Origin: DATLWR01 sp035576205
Lineage (GTDB): Bacteria; Pseudomonadota; Zetaproteobacteria; Mariprofundales; Mariprofundaceae
Length of the DNA: 8,878 bases
Direction of reading: 5' to 3'
Assembly: GCA_035576205.1 (NCBI GenBank)
Contig: DATLWR010000125.1
Location: 1-8,878 of the forward strand
The notes under the pieces are model-generated. The model saw only the letters and a list, made by a program, of their open reading frames with translations, was not told the origin of the DNA and did no database searches. Both the position numbers and the translations under genes were made by a program. Within the stretch, counting starts at the first letter, position 1; every line of letters begins with the position of its first letter. Below are positions 1-6,432 of the stretch, in pieces.

Positions 1-98
1 CCTCGGTGACGGCGCACTTCTAGGATCGTCGAAGAAATAGGGGGAGAGCGCGCATCTTCGGGGGAGGCGTCTCATCTTTCCACGGGTAGCGAAAGGAA

Positions 99-127
99 TT
101 GCAATAGAGCCGAAGGATCGCTATTGT
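99..127 (+). promoter_or_regulatory. Possible weak sigma-70 promoter for rpsO
   Basis: TTGCAA (99-104) and TATTGT (122-127) are separated by exactly 17 bases, and each matches its consensus hexamer at 4 of 6 positions. Transcription would begin near 134, giving a leader of about 40 bases. The match is weak, and the same bases can form an RNA hairpin (102-126) if transcription starts further upstream, so this is only a candidate. Confidence 0.22.
102..126 (+). promoter_or_regulatory. Possible stem-loop in the rpsO leader
   Basis: CAATAG (102-107) pairs perfectly with CTATTG (121-126). Inside the loop, CGA (111-113) can pair with TCG (118-120), leaving an AGGA loop. In several bacteria S15 binds structured RNA in its own leader and represses translation; those leaders differ between lineages. 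Whether this hairpin has that role is inference. It overlaps the candidate promoter, and both cannot be right in the same transcript. Confidence 0.22.
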
Positions 128-171
128 TCGCCGCCCGAAAAGAAGGAAAGAAACCAAGAGGAAGAACGTTC

Positions 172-441
172 ATGTCTTTGGCGCTGGAAGAAAAAAACAC
201 GATTATCGAGAAGTTCCGTCGTAGTGAGGGCGATACCGGTTCGCCGGAAGTGCAGGTGGCCCTGCTCACCGAGCGCATCAATCAGCTCTCCGATCACTTC
301 AAGACCCATCACAAGGATCATCACTCCCGTCGTGGTCTGCTGAAAATGGTTGGCCAGCGTCGTAACCTGCTGAGCTACCTGAAGAACAAGGATTTCAACC
401 GCTACCGCACGCTCATCGATGCGCTGGGGCTGCGTCGCTAA
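172..441 (+). CDS. rpsO: 30S ribosomal protein S15
   Basis: This 89-residue protein has the same length as E. coli S15 and carries its hallmark features: DTGSPEVQVALLTERIN near residues 19-35, the DHHSRRGLL motif in the middle, and the C-terminal ALGLRR. S15 is a primary binder of 16S rRNA in the central domain of the small subunit and helps nucleate platform assembly. I chose the ATG at 172 rather than the upstream in-frame TTG at 124. The ATG gives the family's MSL start and has a purine-rich SD (AGAGGAAG, 157-164) about 8 bases before it, whereas the 16 extra residues from the TTG have no family counterpart. The gene is followed by a strong terminator and then pnp, the conserved rpsO-pnp order. 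Identification is very secure. Confidence 0.97.
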   Translation: MSLALEEKNTIIEKFRRSEGDTGSPEVQVALLTERINQLSDHFKTHHKDHHSRRGLLKMVGQRRNLLSYLKNKDFNRYRTLIDALGLRR

Positions 442-449
442 GTTTCGTT

Positions 450-483
450 AAGGGCGGTCCGCTAGCGGGCCGCCTTTCTTTTT
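450..483 (+). terminator. Intrinsic terminator after rpsO
   Basis: The arms 453-462 and 465-474 form a 10-bp GC-rich stem with one G-U pair (458/469) and a very tight loop; the innermost pairs probably open in practice. Flanking A-A-G (450-452) and T-T-T (475-477) extend the pairing, and a T-rich run continues to 483. It starts 8 bases past the rpsO stop. As in E. coli, where a terminator sits between rpsO and pnp, pnp is probably reached by partial read-through. I see no convincing separate pnp promoter in the 47 bases after it. Confidence 0.85.
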
Positions 484-520
484 CCGCCGATTGATCCAAG
501 CCAAAGGCATGAGCGGAAAA
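480..520 (+). promoter_or_regulatory. pnp leader stem-loop overlapping terminator U-tract
   Basis: TTTTCCGC (480-487) and GCGGAAAA (513-520) are perfect 8-bp complements around a 25-base loop, which contains a small GCC-AAA-GGC hairpin (500-508). The left arm uses the last bases of the rpsO terminator's U-tract, and the right arm touches the pnp ribosome binding site (AAGGAA, 519-524). In E. coli the pnp leader forms a hairpin that RNase III cuts, starting PNPase autoregulation. A comparable role here is inference from position and pairing. Confidence 0.4.
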
Positions 521-530
521 GGAAAACATC

Positions 531-2639
531 ATGTTTGATATCAAGACAACCGAAGCCACCGTAGGTGGCAAGAAATTTTCGCTGGAAACCGGCCGTGTGG
601 CCCGTCAGGCCGGCGGTTCCGTGCTGGCGCAGCTCGGCGACGTCGTCGTGCATGTCGCGGCCACCGCAGCCAACCAGCCGCTGCAGGGCGTGGACTTCCT
701 GCCGCTGACCGTCGTCTACCAGGAGAAGACCTACGCAGCCGGCCGTTTTCTCGGCGGCTTCTTCAAGCGTGAAGGCCGTCCGTCCGAGAAGGAAGTGCTG
801 ACCAGCCGCCTGATCGATCGCCCGATCCGCCCGCTGTTTCCGAAGGGCTACTTCCATGATACGCAGGTGATCGCCACGGTGATCTCTGCCGACGAGGACA
901 ACAACCCTGATATCGTAGCCATCAATGCCGCCTCTGCAGCGCTGGTGATCTCCAATATTCCGTTCGCCGATCCGATCGCCGCCTCCCGCGTCGGCCTGAT
1001 CGATGGCAAGTTCGTGCTGAATCCGACCTACGCACAGATGAAGGAGTCGCAGCTGGATCTGGTGGTTGCCGGTACCCGCGACGCCGTGCTGATGGTCGAG
1101 TCGGAAGCCAAGGAGCTCTCCGAGGAGCAGATGCTGGATGCGGTCATCTTCGGCCAGGAAGGTTACAAGCCGGTACTGGACGCCATCGAGGAGCTGGCTC
1201 GTATTGCCGGCAAGGAGAAGATGGCCATCGAGCTGGCCGGCAGCGACGCCGTGAAGGAAGCCGTTGAGAAGGCATTCGAGGCTGATGTGCGCGCCGCCTA
1301 TGCGATCAGTGACAAGCAGACCCGTGCCACCAAGATCGAGGAGTTCCGTCTGGCCGCACAGGCCCGTTTCGCCGGCACTGAGGAAGAGCCGGGCGAGTTC
1401 ACGCCGAATGCCGTTTCCTCGGCCATGAAGAGCCTGGAGAAGCATGTAGTGCGCCGCGCCATCATCGACGGCCAGCCGCGTATTGACGGCCGCTCCACCA
1501 GCCAGGTGCGTGCCATCGATTGCCAGGTCGGCGTGCTGCCGCGCACCCACGGTTCCGCCCTGTTCACCCGCGGTGAGACGCAGGCGCTGGTTACTGTCAC
1601 GCTCGGTACCGAGTCCGACATGCAGCTGACCGAGAGCCTCGAAGGCATCGAGAAGCAGCGCTTCATGCTGCACTACAACTTCCCGCCGTACTCCGTCGGT
1701 GAGGTTCGCCGCATGGGTTCCCCGGGCCGTCGCGAGATCGGTCACGGCCGCCTGGCCCGCCGCGGTGTCGAGCCGATGGTGCCGTCCATGGACGAGTTCG
1801 GTTATGCCGTTCGTGTGGTTTCCGAGATCACCGAGTCGAACGGTTCGTCGTCGATGGCCTCCGTCTGCGGTGCCTCGCTGGCGCTGATGGATGCCGGTGT
1901 GCCGATGAAGCGCCCGGTGGCCGGTGTCGCCATGGGTCTGATCCTGGAGAAGGACGGCTATGCCGTGCTGACCGATATCCTCGGCGACGAGGATCATCTC
2001 GGCGACATGGACTTCAAGGTGGCCGGTACTTCCGAGGGTGTCACGACCTTCCAGCTCGACATCAAGATCGGCGGTCTGACCCGTGATATCATGAAGGAGG
2101 CACTGGCGCAGGCGCATACCGGCCGCATGCACATCCTGGGCGAGATGGCCAAGGCAATCAGCACGGCGCGCAGCACCATTGCCGAACACGCGCCGCGCAT
2201 GTTCACGATGAAGATCAACCCGGACAAGATCCGCGAACTGATCGGCCCCGGTGGCAAGGTGATCAAGGCGATCGTCGAGGAGACGGGTGCCAAGATCGAC
2301 ATCGAGGACGACGGCACCGTGAAGGTGTTCGCCATTACCGCCGAGGCGGGCGATGCGGCGAAGAAGCGCATCGACGACATCTGTGCCGAGGTCGAGGTCG
2401 GCCGCATCTACGAGGGCAAGGTCGTCAAGCTGATGGACTTCGGCGCCTTCGTTCGTCTGGTCGGCAACACCGACGGCCTGGTGCATATCTCGCAGATCGC
2501 CAACCATCGTGTCGAGAAGGTCAGCGACGAGCTGAAGGAAGGCCAGACGGTGCGCGTCAAGGTGCTGGAAGTGGACCGCAGCGGCAAGATCCGCCTCTCC
2601 ATGAAGGCGCTCGAGGAAGAAGGCGCAACCGAAGCCTGA
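531..2639 (+). CDS. pnp: Polyribonucleotide nucleotidyltransferase (PNPase)
   Basis: PNPase degrades RNA 3' to 5' using phosphate, releasing nucleoside diphosphates, and can run in reverse to add tails; it acts as a trimer, often in the degradosome. The 702 residues (E. coli 711) cover the full architecture. The first RNase PH-like domain carries FFKREGRPSEKE at 77-88. An alpha-helical linker follows, then a second RNase PH-like domain from about 318 (IDGR 318-321). That domain has the phosphate-site SNGSSS at 436-441 and the catalytic GDEDHLGDMD, with Asp486 and Asp492 at the same numbers as in E. coli. A KH domain follows with IGPGGK at 571-576, then an S1 domain from about 624 to 692. The ATG has AAGGAA 6 bases upstream. 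The leader can fold into a hairpin that reaches this site, so post-transcriptional control is likely. No key residue is missing. Confidence 0.98.
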   Translation: MFDIKTTEATVGGKKFSLETGRVARQAGGSVLAQLGDVVVHVAATAANQPLQGVDFLPLTVVYQEKTYAAGRFLGGFFKREGRPSEKEVLTSRLIDRPIRPLFPKGYFHDTQVIATVISADEDNNPDIVAINAASAALVISNIPFADPIAASRVGLIDGKFVLNPTYAQMKESQLDLVVAGTRDAVLMVESEAKELSEEQMLDAVIFGQEGYKPVLDAIEELARIAGKEKMAIELAGSDAVKEAVEKAFEADVRAAYAISDKQTRATKIEEFRLAAQARFAGTEEEPGEFTPNAVSSAMKSLEKHVVRRAIIDGQPRIDGRSTSQVRAIDCQVGVLPRTHGSALFTRGETQALVTVTLGTESDMQLTESLEGIEKQRFMLHYNFPPYSVGEVRRMGSPGRREIGHGRLARRGVEPMVPSMDEFGYAVRVVSEITESNGSSSMASVCGASLALMDAGVPMKRPVAGVAMGLILEKDGYAVLTDILGDEDHLGDMDFKVAGTSEGVTTFQLDIKIGGLTRDIMKEALAQAHTGRMHILGEMAKAISTARSTIAEHAPRMFTMKINPDKIRELIGPGGKVIKAIVEETGAKIDIEDDGTVKVFAITAEAGDAAKKRIDDICAEVEVGRIYEGKVVKLMDFGAFVRLVGNTDGLVHISQIANHRVEKVSDELKEGQTVRVKVLEVDRSGKIRLSMKALEEEGATEA

Positions 2640-2666
2640 TGATCGACTGGCAGCATATGTCCGGAG

Positions 2667-2693
2667 AAGAGGTGGGATTTCCCGCCTCTTTTT
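2667..2693 (+). terminator. Intrinsic terminator after pnp
   Basis: The arms AAGAGGTGGG (2667-2676) and CCCGCCTCTT (2681-2690) pair over 10 bp with one G-U pair around an ATTT loop, and a T-run (2689-2693) follows. The hairpin starts 27 bases after the pnp stop codon. Only 13 bases separate the end of the T-run from the next start codon, so it also bears on expression of the downstream peptidase gene. Confidence 0.87.
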
Positions 2694-2706
2694 CGTTGGT
2701 CCGGCG

Positions 2707-3963
2707 ATGAATAAGTCCTATATCGAGGAGACGCAGCTGGCGACGGGGCCGCTGGTCGTCAGCCATGCCATGCCCGAGGCACAGAGTGTGGCGCTAGGAA
2801 TTTTCGTCGACGTCGGCAGCCGCGATGAAACGGTGGCGCAGGCCGGCATCACCCATGCATTGGAGCACATGCTGTTCAAGGGCACTCGAGAACTCGACGT
2901 GCACCAGCTGGCCATCCGCTTGGATGCGCTGGGTGGCAATGCCAACGCCTATACCTCCCGCGAACGCACCTGCTTCCACCTGCATGTGTTGCACGAGCAG
3001 TGGCGCGAGGCGCTGGGGCTGCTGTCCAGCATGGTGCTGGAGCCGGCACTGCCGGCGGCCGAGTGGCAGCGCGAACGCGACGTGATCATCTCCGAAATGG
3101 CGATGGTCGATGATACGCCGGAAGAGTGGGTCATGGACCAGCACGTCACCGCACTGTTTGCCGGCCAGGCGGTCGGCCAGCCGGTGCTTGGTACGCCGGA
3201 GTCGCTGGGCGGTGTCACGCGCGACGATCTTGCCGCCTATCTGGGCCACTGGTACCGGCCGCCACGCATGCTGATCGCCGCTGCCGGTCGTATCGACCAC
3301 GCCGAACTGGTCGAAGCGGTGGCGAACTGGAACTGGCCTGCCGGCGCCGAGTCGGCCGGACGTGAGAAAGCACGAATCTGCGGCGGCGTGCAGGTGCTGG
3401 CACGCGATTTCGAGCAGGCACAGCTGGTGTTGTCGCTGCCTGGTATCGTCGCAACTTCCGAAGCACGGCCGCAAGCCTGGATCGCTAACCAGATTCTGGG
3501 CGGCGGTATGAGTTCGCGACTGTTCAGCGAGGTGCGCGAGAAGCGCGGCCTTGCCTACTCGGTCGGTTCGCACCTGAGCATGCTGACCGATACCGGCAGC
3601 TGGACGGTCACCTGCGGCACCAGCCCGGAGCATGCAGGCTCCTGCGTCGATCTGATCGGCGAGGTGCTTGGGCGGCTTCCCGACAGCCTCGATGAGGCCG
3701 AAGTGGCTCGGGCCCGGCAGCAACTGGAGGTGCAGTTGCGCATGGGCATGGATTCGGTGGAGGGGCAGATGCTCTATCTCGGCGGCCGGCTCGACGAGGC
3801 GAAGCTGCTGACTCCGATGCAGTGGATCGAGCGTATCCGGACAGTCGATGTCGATACGCTGCGCGACTGGATCGGTGCCAGGCTGGCCGAGGGACGTTTA
3901 TGGACGGTCGCCGCGCCCGAGGCGGCGCTGGCCGGAATCTGTGATAGACTGCCGCAATGTTAG
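2707..3963 (+). CDS. M16-family zinc peptidase, processing-peptidase-like
   Basis: This 418-residue protein is a typical single-unit bacterial M16 (insulysin/mitochondrial processing peptidase) homologue. It has the inverted zinc motif HALEH (His50, Glu53, His54), with the third ligand Glu130 exactly 76 residues after His54 in RDVIISEMAMVDD, a canonical spacing. The C-terminal half has GGGMSSRLF followed by REKRGLAYSV, with the Arg-x6-Tyr pair (Arg277, Tyr284) that helps hold substrate. There is no signal peptide, so a cytoplasmic location is likely. An active enzyme is expected; the substrate is unknown. The ATG at 2707 fits the family's N-terminus, but no good SD precedes it, and it begins 13 bases after the pnp terminator. 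A close M16 homologue also lies near pnp in Bacillus, so the association is old. The last 7 bases overlap cysE, suggesting translational coupling. Confidence 0.93.
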   Translation: MNKSYIEETQLATGPLVVSHAMPEAQSVALGIFVDVGSRDETVAQAGITHALEHMLFKGTRELDVHQLAIRLDALGGNANAYTSRERTCFHLHVLHEQWREALGLLSSMVLEPALPAAEWQRERDVIISEMAMVDDTPEEWVMDQHVTALFAGQAVGQPVLGTPESLGGVTRDDLAAYLGHWYRPPRMLIAAAGRIDHAELVEAVANWNWPAGAESAGREKARICGGVQVLARDFEQAQLVLSLPGIVATSEARPQAWIANQILGGGMSSRLFSEVREKRGLAYSVGSHLSMLTDTGSWTVTCGTSPEHAGSCVDLIGEVLGRLPDSLDEAEVARARQQLEVQLRMGMDSVEGQMLYLGGRLDEAKLLTPMQWIERIRTVDVDTLRDWIGARLAEGRLWTVAAPEAALAGICDRLPQC

Positions 3964-4700
3964 CAACCATCCGTGAGGATATTCGCACCGCCTTCGAGCG
4001 CGATCCTGCTGCCCGTTCGACCTGGGAGGTCATTACCTGCTATCCCGGACTGCATGCCATCTGGATGCATCGGCTGGCCCACTTTTTCTGGAAGCATGGC
4101 CTGCGCTGGCTCGGCCGCTGGACGTCGCACCTGGCTCGCTGGCTGACCGGCATCGAGATCCATCCCGGGGCGACCATCGGCCGGCGTTTCTTCATCGATC
4201 ACGGTATGGGTGTGGTGATCGGCGAGACCACCGAGATCGGCGACGATGTAACGATCTACCACGGCGTCACGCTCGGCGGCACCACCTGGGAGAAGACCAA
4301 GCGCCATCCGACTCTCGAACATGGCGTGATCATCGGTGCCGGCGCCAAGGTGCTGGGGCCGATCGTCATCGGCGAGCAGTCGCGGGTGGGCGCCAATTCC
4401 GTCGTGCTCAGGGATGTGCCGCCGCATTCCACGGTGGTCGGCATTCCGGGCACCATCGTCGGCTCCACGAAGTCGCTGATCGAGGATGGCAAGCTCAATC
4501 TTGATCATCACCTCTTGGCCAACCCGGTAGCTGAGGCGCTCGGGCATGTGCTGAAGATGATCGACGACGTCAACCGGCGGATCGATACTTTCCATCCGGC
4601 CCCCGACAGGGAGCAGGCCAGGCAGGATGAGATGTGCGAAGCCGACATCAAGAGCGAACAGCAGAAACTGGAGCGTTTCCTCGGCGGCGGCGGCATCTGA
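3957..4700 (+). CDS. cysE: Serine O-acetyltransferase
   Basis: CysE transfers acetyl from acetyl-CoA to serine, giving O-acetylserine, the direct precursor of cysteine. The 247-residue protein has a helical N-terminus (about 1-63) and a left-handed beta-helix of hexapeptide repeats from GIEIHPGATIG (65-75) to about residue 165. FFIDHGMGVVIGE carries Asp81-His82, matching the catalytic Asp157-His158 pair of E. coli CysE, and His117 in KRHP matches E. coli His193. It is of the shorter class (E. coli CysE is 273 residues), but has a charged, probably helical C-terminal extension (about 190-243) before a GGGG tail. The ATG overlaps the peptidase stop by 7 bases with no clear SD, so translation is probably coupled. 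The next gene is iscR; cysE beside isc genes is known in Azotobacter. This places cysteine supply next to its use by IscS. Feedback inhibition by cysteine cannot be judged from sequence. Confidence 0.95.
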   Translation: MLATIREDIRTAFERDPAARSTWEVITCYPGLHAIWMHRLAHFFWKHGLRWLGRWTSHLARWLTGIEIHPGATIGRRFFIDHGMGVVIGETTEIGDDVTIYHGVTLGGTTWEKTKRHPTLEHGVIIGAGAKVLGPIVIGEQSRVGANSVVLRDVPPHSTVVGIPGTIVGSTKSLIEDGKLNLDHHLLANPVAEALGHVLKMIDDVNRRIDTFHPAPDREQARQDEMCEADIKSEQQKLERFLGGGGI

Positions 4701-4720
4701 ATAGCAGGGCGCAACTCGCA

Positions 4721-4745
4721 ATGCTTGACCAATTTAGTCGGGTAT
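4721..4745 (+). promoter_or_regulatory. IscR type 1 operator at the iscR promoter
   Basis: Aligning 4721-4745 with the type 1 IscR consensus as I recall it (ATASYYGACTRWWWYAGTCRRSTAT) gives 23 matches in 25. The exceptions are G at 4723 and C at 4730. The imperfect dyad halves are TTGACC (4725-4730) and AGTCGGGTAT (4736-4745). It covers the -35-like hexamer and touches the first base of the perfect -10 TATAAT. In E. coli, [2Fe-2S]-IscR binds such sites to repress its own operon. By analogy, this operon should be repressed when clusters are plentiful and turned on by iron limitation or oxidative stress. Confidence 0.87.
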
Positions 4746-4750
4746 ATAAT
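4725..4750 (+). promoter_or_regulatory. Promoter of the iscR-iscS-iscA operon
   Basis: TTGACC (4725-4730, 5/6 to TTGACA) and TATAAT (4745-4750, 6/6) are separated by only 14 bases, shorter than the usual 16-18. An alternative -10, TAATAT (4747-4752, 4/6), gives 16 bases. If TATAAT is used, the start would be near 4757 with a leader of about 34 bases. The promoter lies inside and next to the IscR operator. The exact -10 and start are uncertain, but a promoter here is very likely. Confidence 0.65.
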
Positions 4751-4790
4751 ATCTGAGCCTCGAATAGGGTTTTTGCCTAGGAGGTAAGTC

Positions 4791-5288
4791 ATGCGATTGA
4801 CCAGTAAAGGCCGCTACGCCGTTTCGGCGATGGTGGATCTCAACAAGCAGCAGGGCGATGGCCCGGTCACGCTGGCGGCGATTTCCGAGCGCCAGTTCAT
4901 TTCGCTCTCCTATCTCGAGCAGCTGTTCCGGCGTTTGCGCGAGGCGGGGCTCGTCAGCTCGGTACGCGGCCCGGGCGGCGGCTATGTCCTGTCGCGCGGT
5001 GCACACGAGATTACGGTCGCTGATGTCATCCGTGCGGTCAACGAGCCGGTACGCACGACAATGTGCGAAAACGGTGTGCGCGGCTGCCACCGCGGCAACC
5101 GCTGCGATACGCATCAGCTCTGGGATGCGCTCGGCCACCATATCTACCGTTTCCTCGATGCAGTGAGCCTGCAGCAGGTATGCGAGAAGCAGGTTTTCCT
5201 CGACAAGGTCGAGCTGGTCGGGCTCGACAATTACCTGCCGGAAGTGGACGTTTCCGAGCTGGGTACGAAGGTTGCACAGGTATCTTGA
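4791..5288 (+). CDS. iscR: Fe-S cluster-sensing Rrf2-family regulator IscR
   Basis: This 165-residue protein (E. coli IscR 162) has the N-terminal winged helix of the family: MRLTSKGRYAV at 1-11, ISLSYLEQLFRRLR at 37-50 with the specificity residue Glu43, and the wing VRGPGGGYVL at 58-67. Cluster ligands are present as Cys92, Cys99, Cys105 and His108. The first interval has six residues, where E. coli has five (Cys92-x5-Cys98). The protein should bind a [2Fe-2S] cluster and repress this operon when loaded; apo-IscR can act at other (type 2) sites. A strong SD, AGGAGGT (4779-4785), sits 5 bases before the ATG. It is the first gene of the operon, and its last 17 bases overlap the start of iscS. 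The tail beyond about residue 130 is lineage-specific. Confidence 0.96.
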   Translation: MRLTSKGRYAVSAMVDLNKQQGDGPVTLAAISERQFISLSYLEQLFRRLREAGLVSSVRGPGGGYVLSRGAHEITVADVIRAVNEPVRTTMCENGVRGCHRGNRCDTHQLWDALGHHIYRFLDAVSLQQVCEKQVFLDKVELVGLDNYLPEVDVSELGTKVAQVS

Positions 5289-6417
5289 CTGCAATGCCAC
5301 CTGCCCGCCGCTTGAGGAAGCGCTTGCCGCTTTCCTGAAGGCGGCGCGGGAGTATCCCGGCAATCCCTCCAGCCTGCACTGGGCGGGCCGCGCAGCTCGC
5401 CGCGAGCTTGAGGATGCGCGCGAAAAGCTGGCTGCCTTTGTCCACGCCGAACCAGGCAGTGTCGTCTTCACCTCCGGCGGCACCGAAGCCGACAATATCG
5501 CCATCCAGGGTGCACTGGCCGAGGCGCATCCCGGCCAGATCGTCACAACCGCCATCGAGCATCCCGCCGTTCTGCAACCGCTGGAGCGCTGGCAAAGTGC
5601 TTCCGCTCGCGAGGCAGGCTGGCAGGTCGTACTGGTGCGCCCCGATGCGAGTGGTGTCGTACCGGCGGCCGAAATGATTTCCCGCATCACAGCCGAGACG
5701 CGGCTGGTCTGCATGATGCTCGCCAACAATGAGACCGGTGCCATCCAGCCGGTGGCCGAGGTGGCGGCGTACTGCCGCAAGCTCGGCGTGCCGATGCTGG
5801 TCGATGCTGTGCAGGCGCTGGGCAAGATGTCGGTCGATTTCACAGCGCTGGCTGCCGATTTCATGGCTCTGTCGGCACACAAGATTGGTGGCCCGAAGGG
5901 CGTCGGCGTGCTGCTGGTACGCCGCGGTGTGAAGCTGCGCGAGCTGGCTCCGGGCGGCGGCCAGGAGCGCAAGCGACGTTCGGGCACCGAGAACGTGCCG
6001 GGCATCGCCGGTTTTGCAGCGGCACTGGGCGTGATCGATTTCGCCGGGCTTGCCGCCGTGCGCGACCATTTCGAGCGGCGCCTGCTGGAGGATTTGCCGG
6101 AGGCGACGATCTTTTCCGCGACTGCCGAGCGTTTGCCGAATACCAGCATGCTGTCGCTGCCCGGCATGGACGGTGAAACACTGCTGATGCAGCTGGATCT
6201 TGCCGGTTTCGCCGTTGCTTCCGGTTCCGCCTGCTCGTCGGGCAAGCGCGAGCCGTCACATGTGCTGCTGGCGATGGGTTGTTCTCAGGAAGTGGCACGC
6301 AGCAGCATCCGGATCAGTTTCGGCCCCGGCAGTGCGATTGGCGATGCCGAGGCATTGGTAGCGGAGCTGCTGCGTATACGACAGCGCTTGCAGGCCATGG
6401 CAGGCATCACTGCCTGA
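5272..6417 (+). CDS. iscS: Cysteine desulfurase, IscS/NifS type
   Basis: This PLP enzyme turns cysteine into alanine plus an enzyme-bound persulfide, the sulfur source for Fe-S clusters and thiolated tRNA. In 381 residues it shows NPSSLHWAGR (31-40), His97 in AIEHPAV, LANNETGAIQP, and SAHKIGGPKG with PLP-binding Lys204. The active-site loop SGSACSSGKREPSHVL has Cys321, which marks it as group I (IscS/NifS), not SufS. The start is a TTG at 5272, the only sensible start ahead of RYLDCNAT; there is no strong SD, and it overlaps iscR by 17 bases, so coupling is expected. The usual YLDNNATT reads YLDCNATC here, with two extra cysteines near the N-terminus. The protein ends about 20 residues earlier than E. 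coli IscS (404 residues), lacking the tail associated with IscU binding. It might equally be called NifS-like; the biochemical role is secure, the partner is not. Confidence 0.94.
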   Translation: MHRYLDCNATCPPLEEALAAFLKAAREYPGNPSSLHWAGRAARRELEDAREKLAAFVHAEPGSVVFTSGGTEADNIAIQGALAEAHPGQIVTTAIEHPAVLQPLERWQSASAREAGWQVVLVRPDASGVVPAAEMISRITAETRLVCMMLANNETGAIQPVAEVAAYCRKLGVPMLVDAVQALGKMSVDFTALAADFMALSAHKIGGPKGVGVLLVRRGVKLRELAPGGGQERKRRSGTENVPGIAGFAAALGVIDFAGLAAVRDHFERRLLEDLPEATIFSATAERLPNTSMLSLPGMDGETLLMQLDLAGFAVASGSACSSGKREPSHVLLAMGCSQEVARSSIRISFGPGSAIGDAEALVAELLRIRQRLQAMAGITA

Positions 6418-6432
6418 TTGAGAGGAGCGATA

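Larger units (their letters stand above)
1..171. other. Left flank upstream of rpsO, no complete gene
   Basis: No complete gene is visible here. One frame is open from the left edge to a TAG at 38-40, encoding 12 residues (LGDGALLGSSKK). It could be the tail of an upstream gene; in many bacteria truB lies before rpsO, but 12 residues cannot identify it. The rest, up to the rpsO start, looks like a purine-rich leader. A long-range pairing CGAAGA (30-35) with TCTTCG (55-60) is possible but has no U-tract and is not convincing as a terminator. Confidence 0.4.

Noticed and set aside
2..40. Possible C-terminus of truB or another gene at the left edge
   Set aside because: Twelve residues (LGDGALLGSSKK) before a TAG are too few to support a call, even though truB would be expected here by synteny.
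462..2507. 681-codon open frame on the - strand opposite pnp
   Set aside because: It lies wholly antisense to a fully conserved pnp, its translation is rich in His, Arg, Gly and Asp with no recognisable domain, and such frames are a common by-product of codon bias in GC-rich genes.
2794..3723. 309-codon open frame on the - strand inside the M16 peptidase
   Set aside because: It is a shadow of the peptidase reading frame, with no motif and no ribosome binding site that stands out.
3960..4721. 253-codon open frame on the - strand opposite cysE
   Set aside because: It mirrors cysE almost exactly and shows no domain; cysE has intact catalytic residues.
4734..6245. 503-codon open frame on the - strand across iscR and iscS
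   Set aside because: It is antisense to two well-identified genes, has a low-complexity Ser/Ala/Arg-rich composition, and would have to cross the iscR promoter; no family features are seen.
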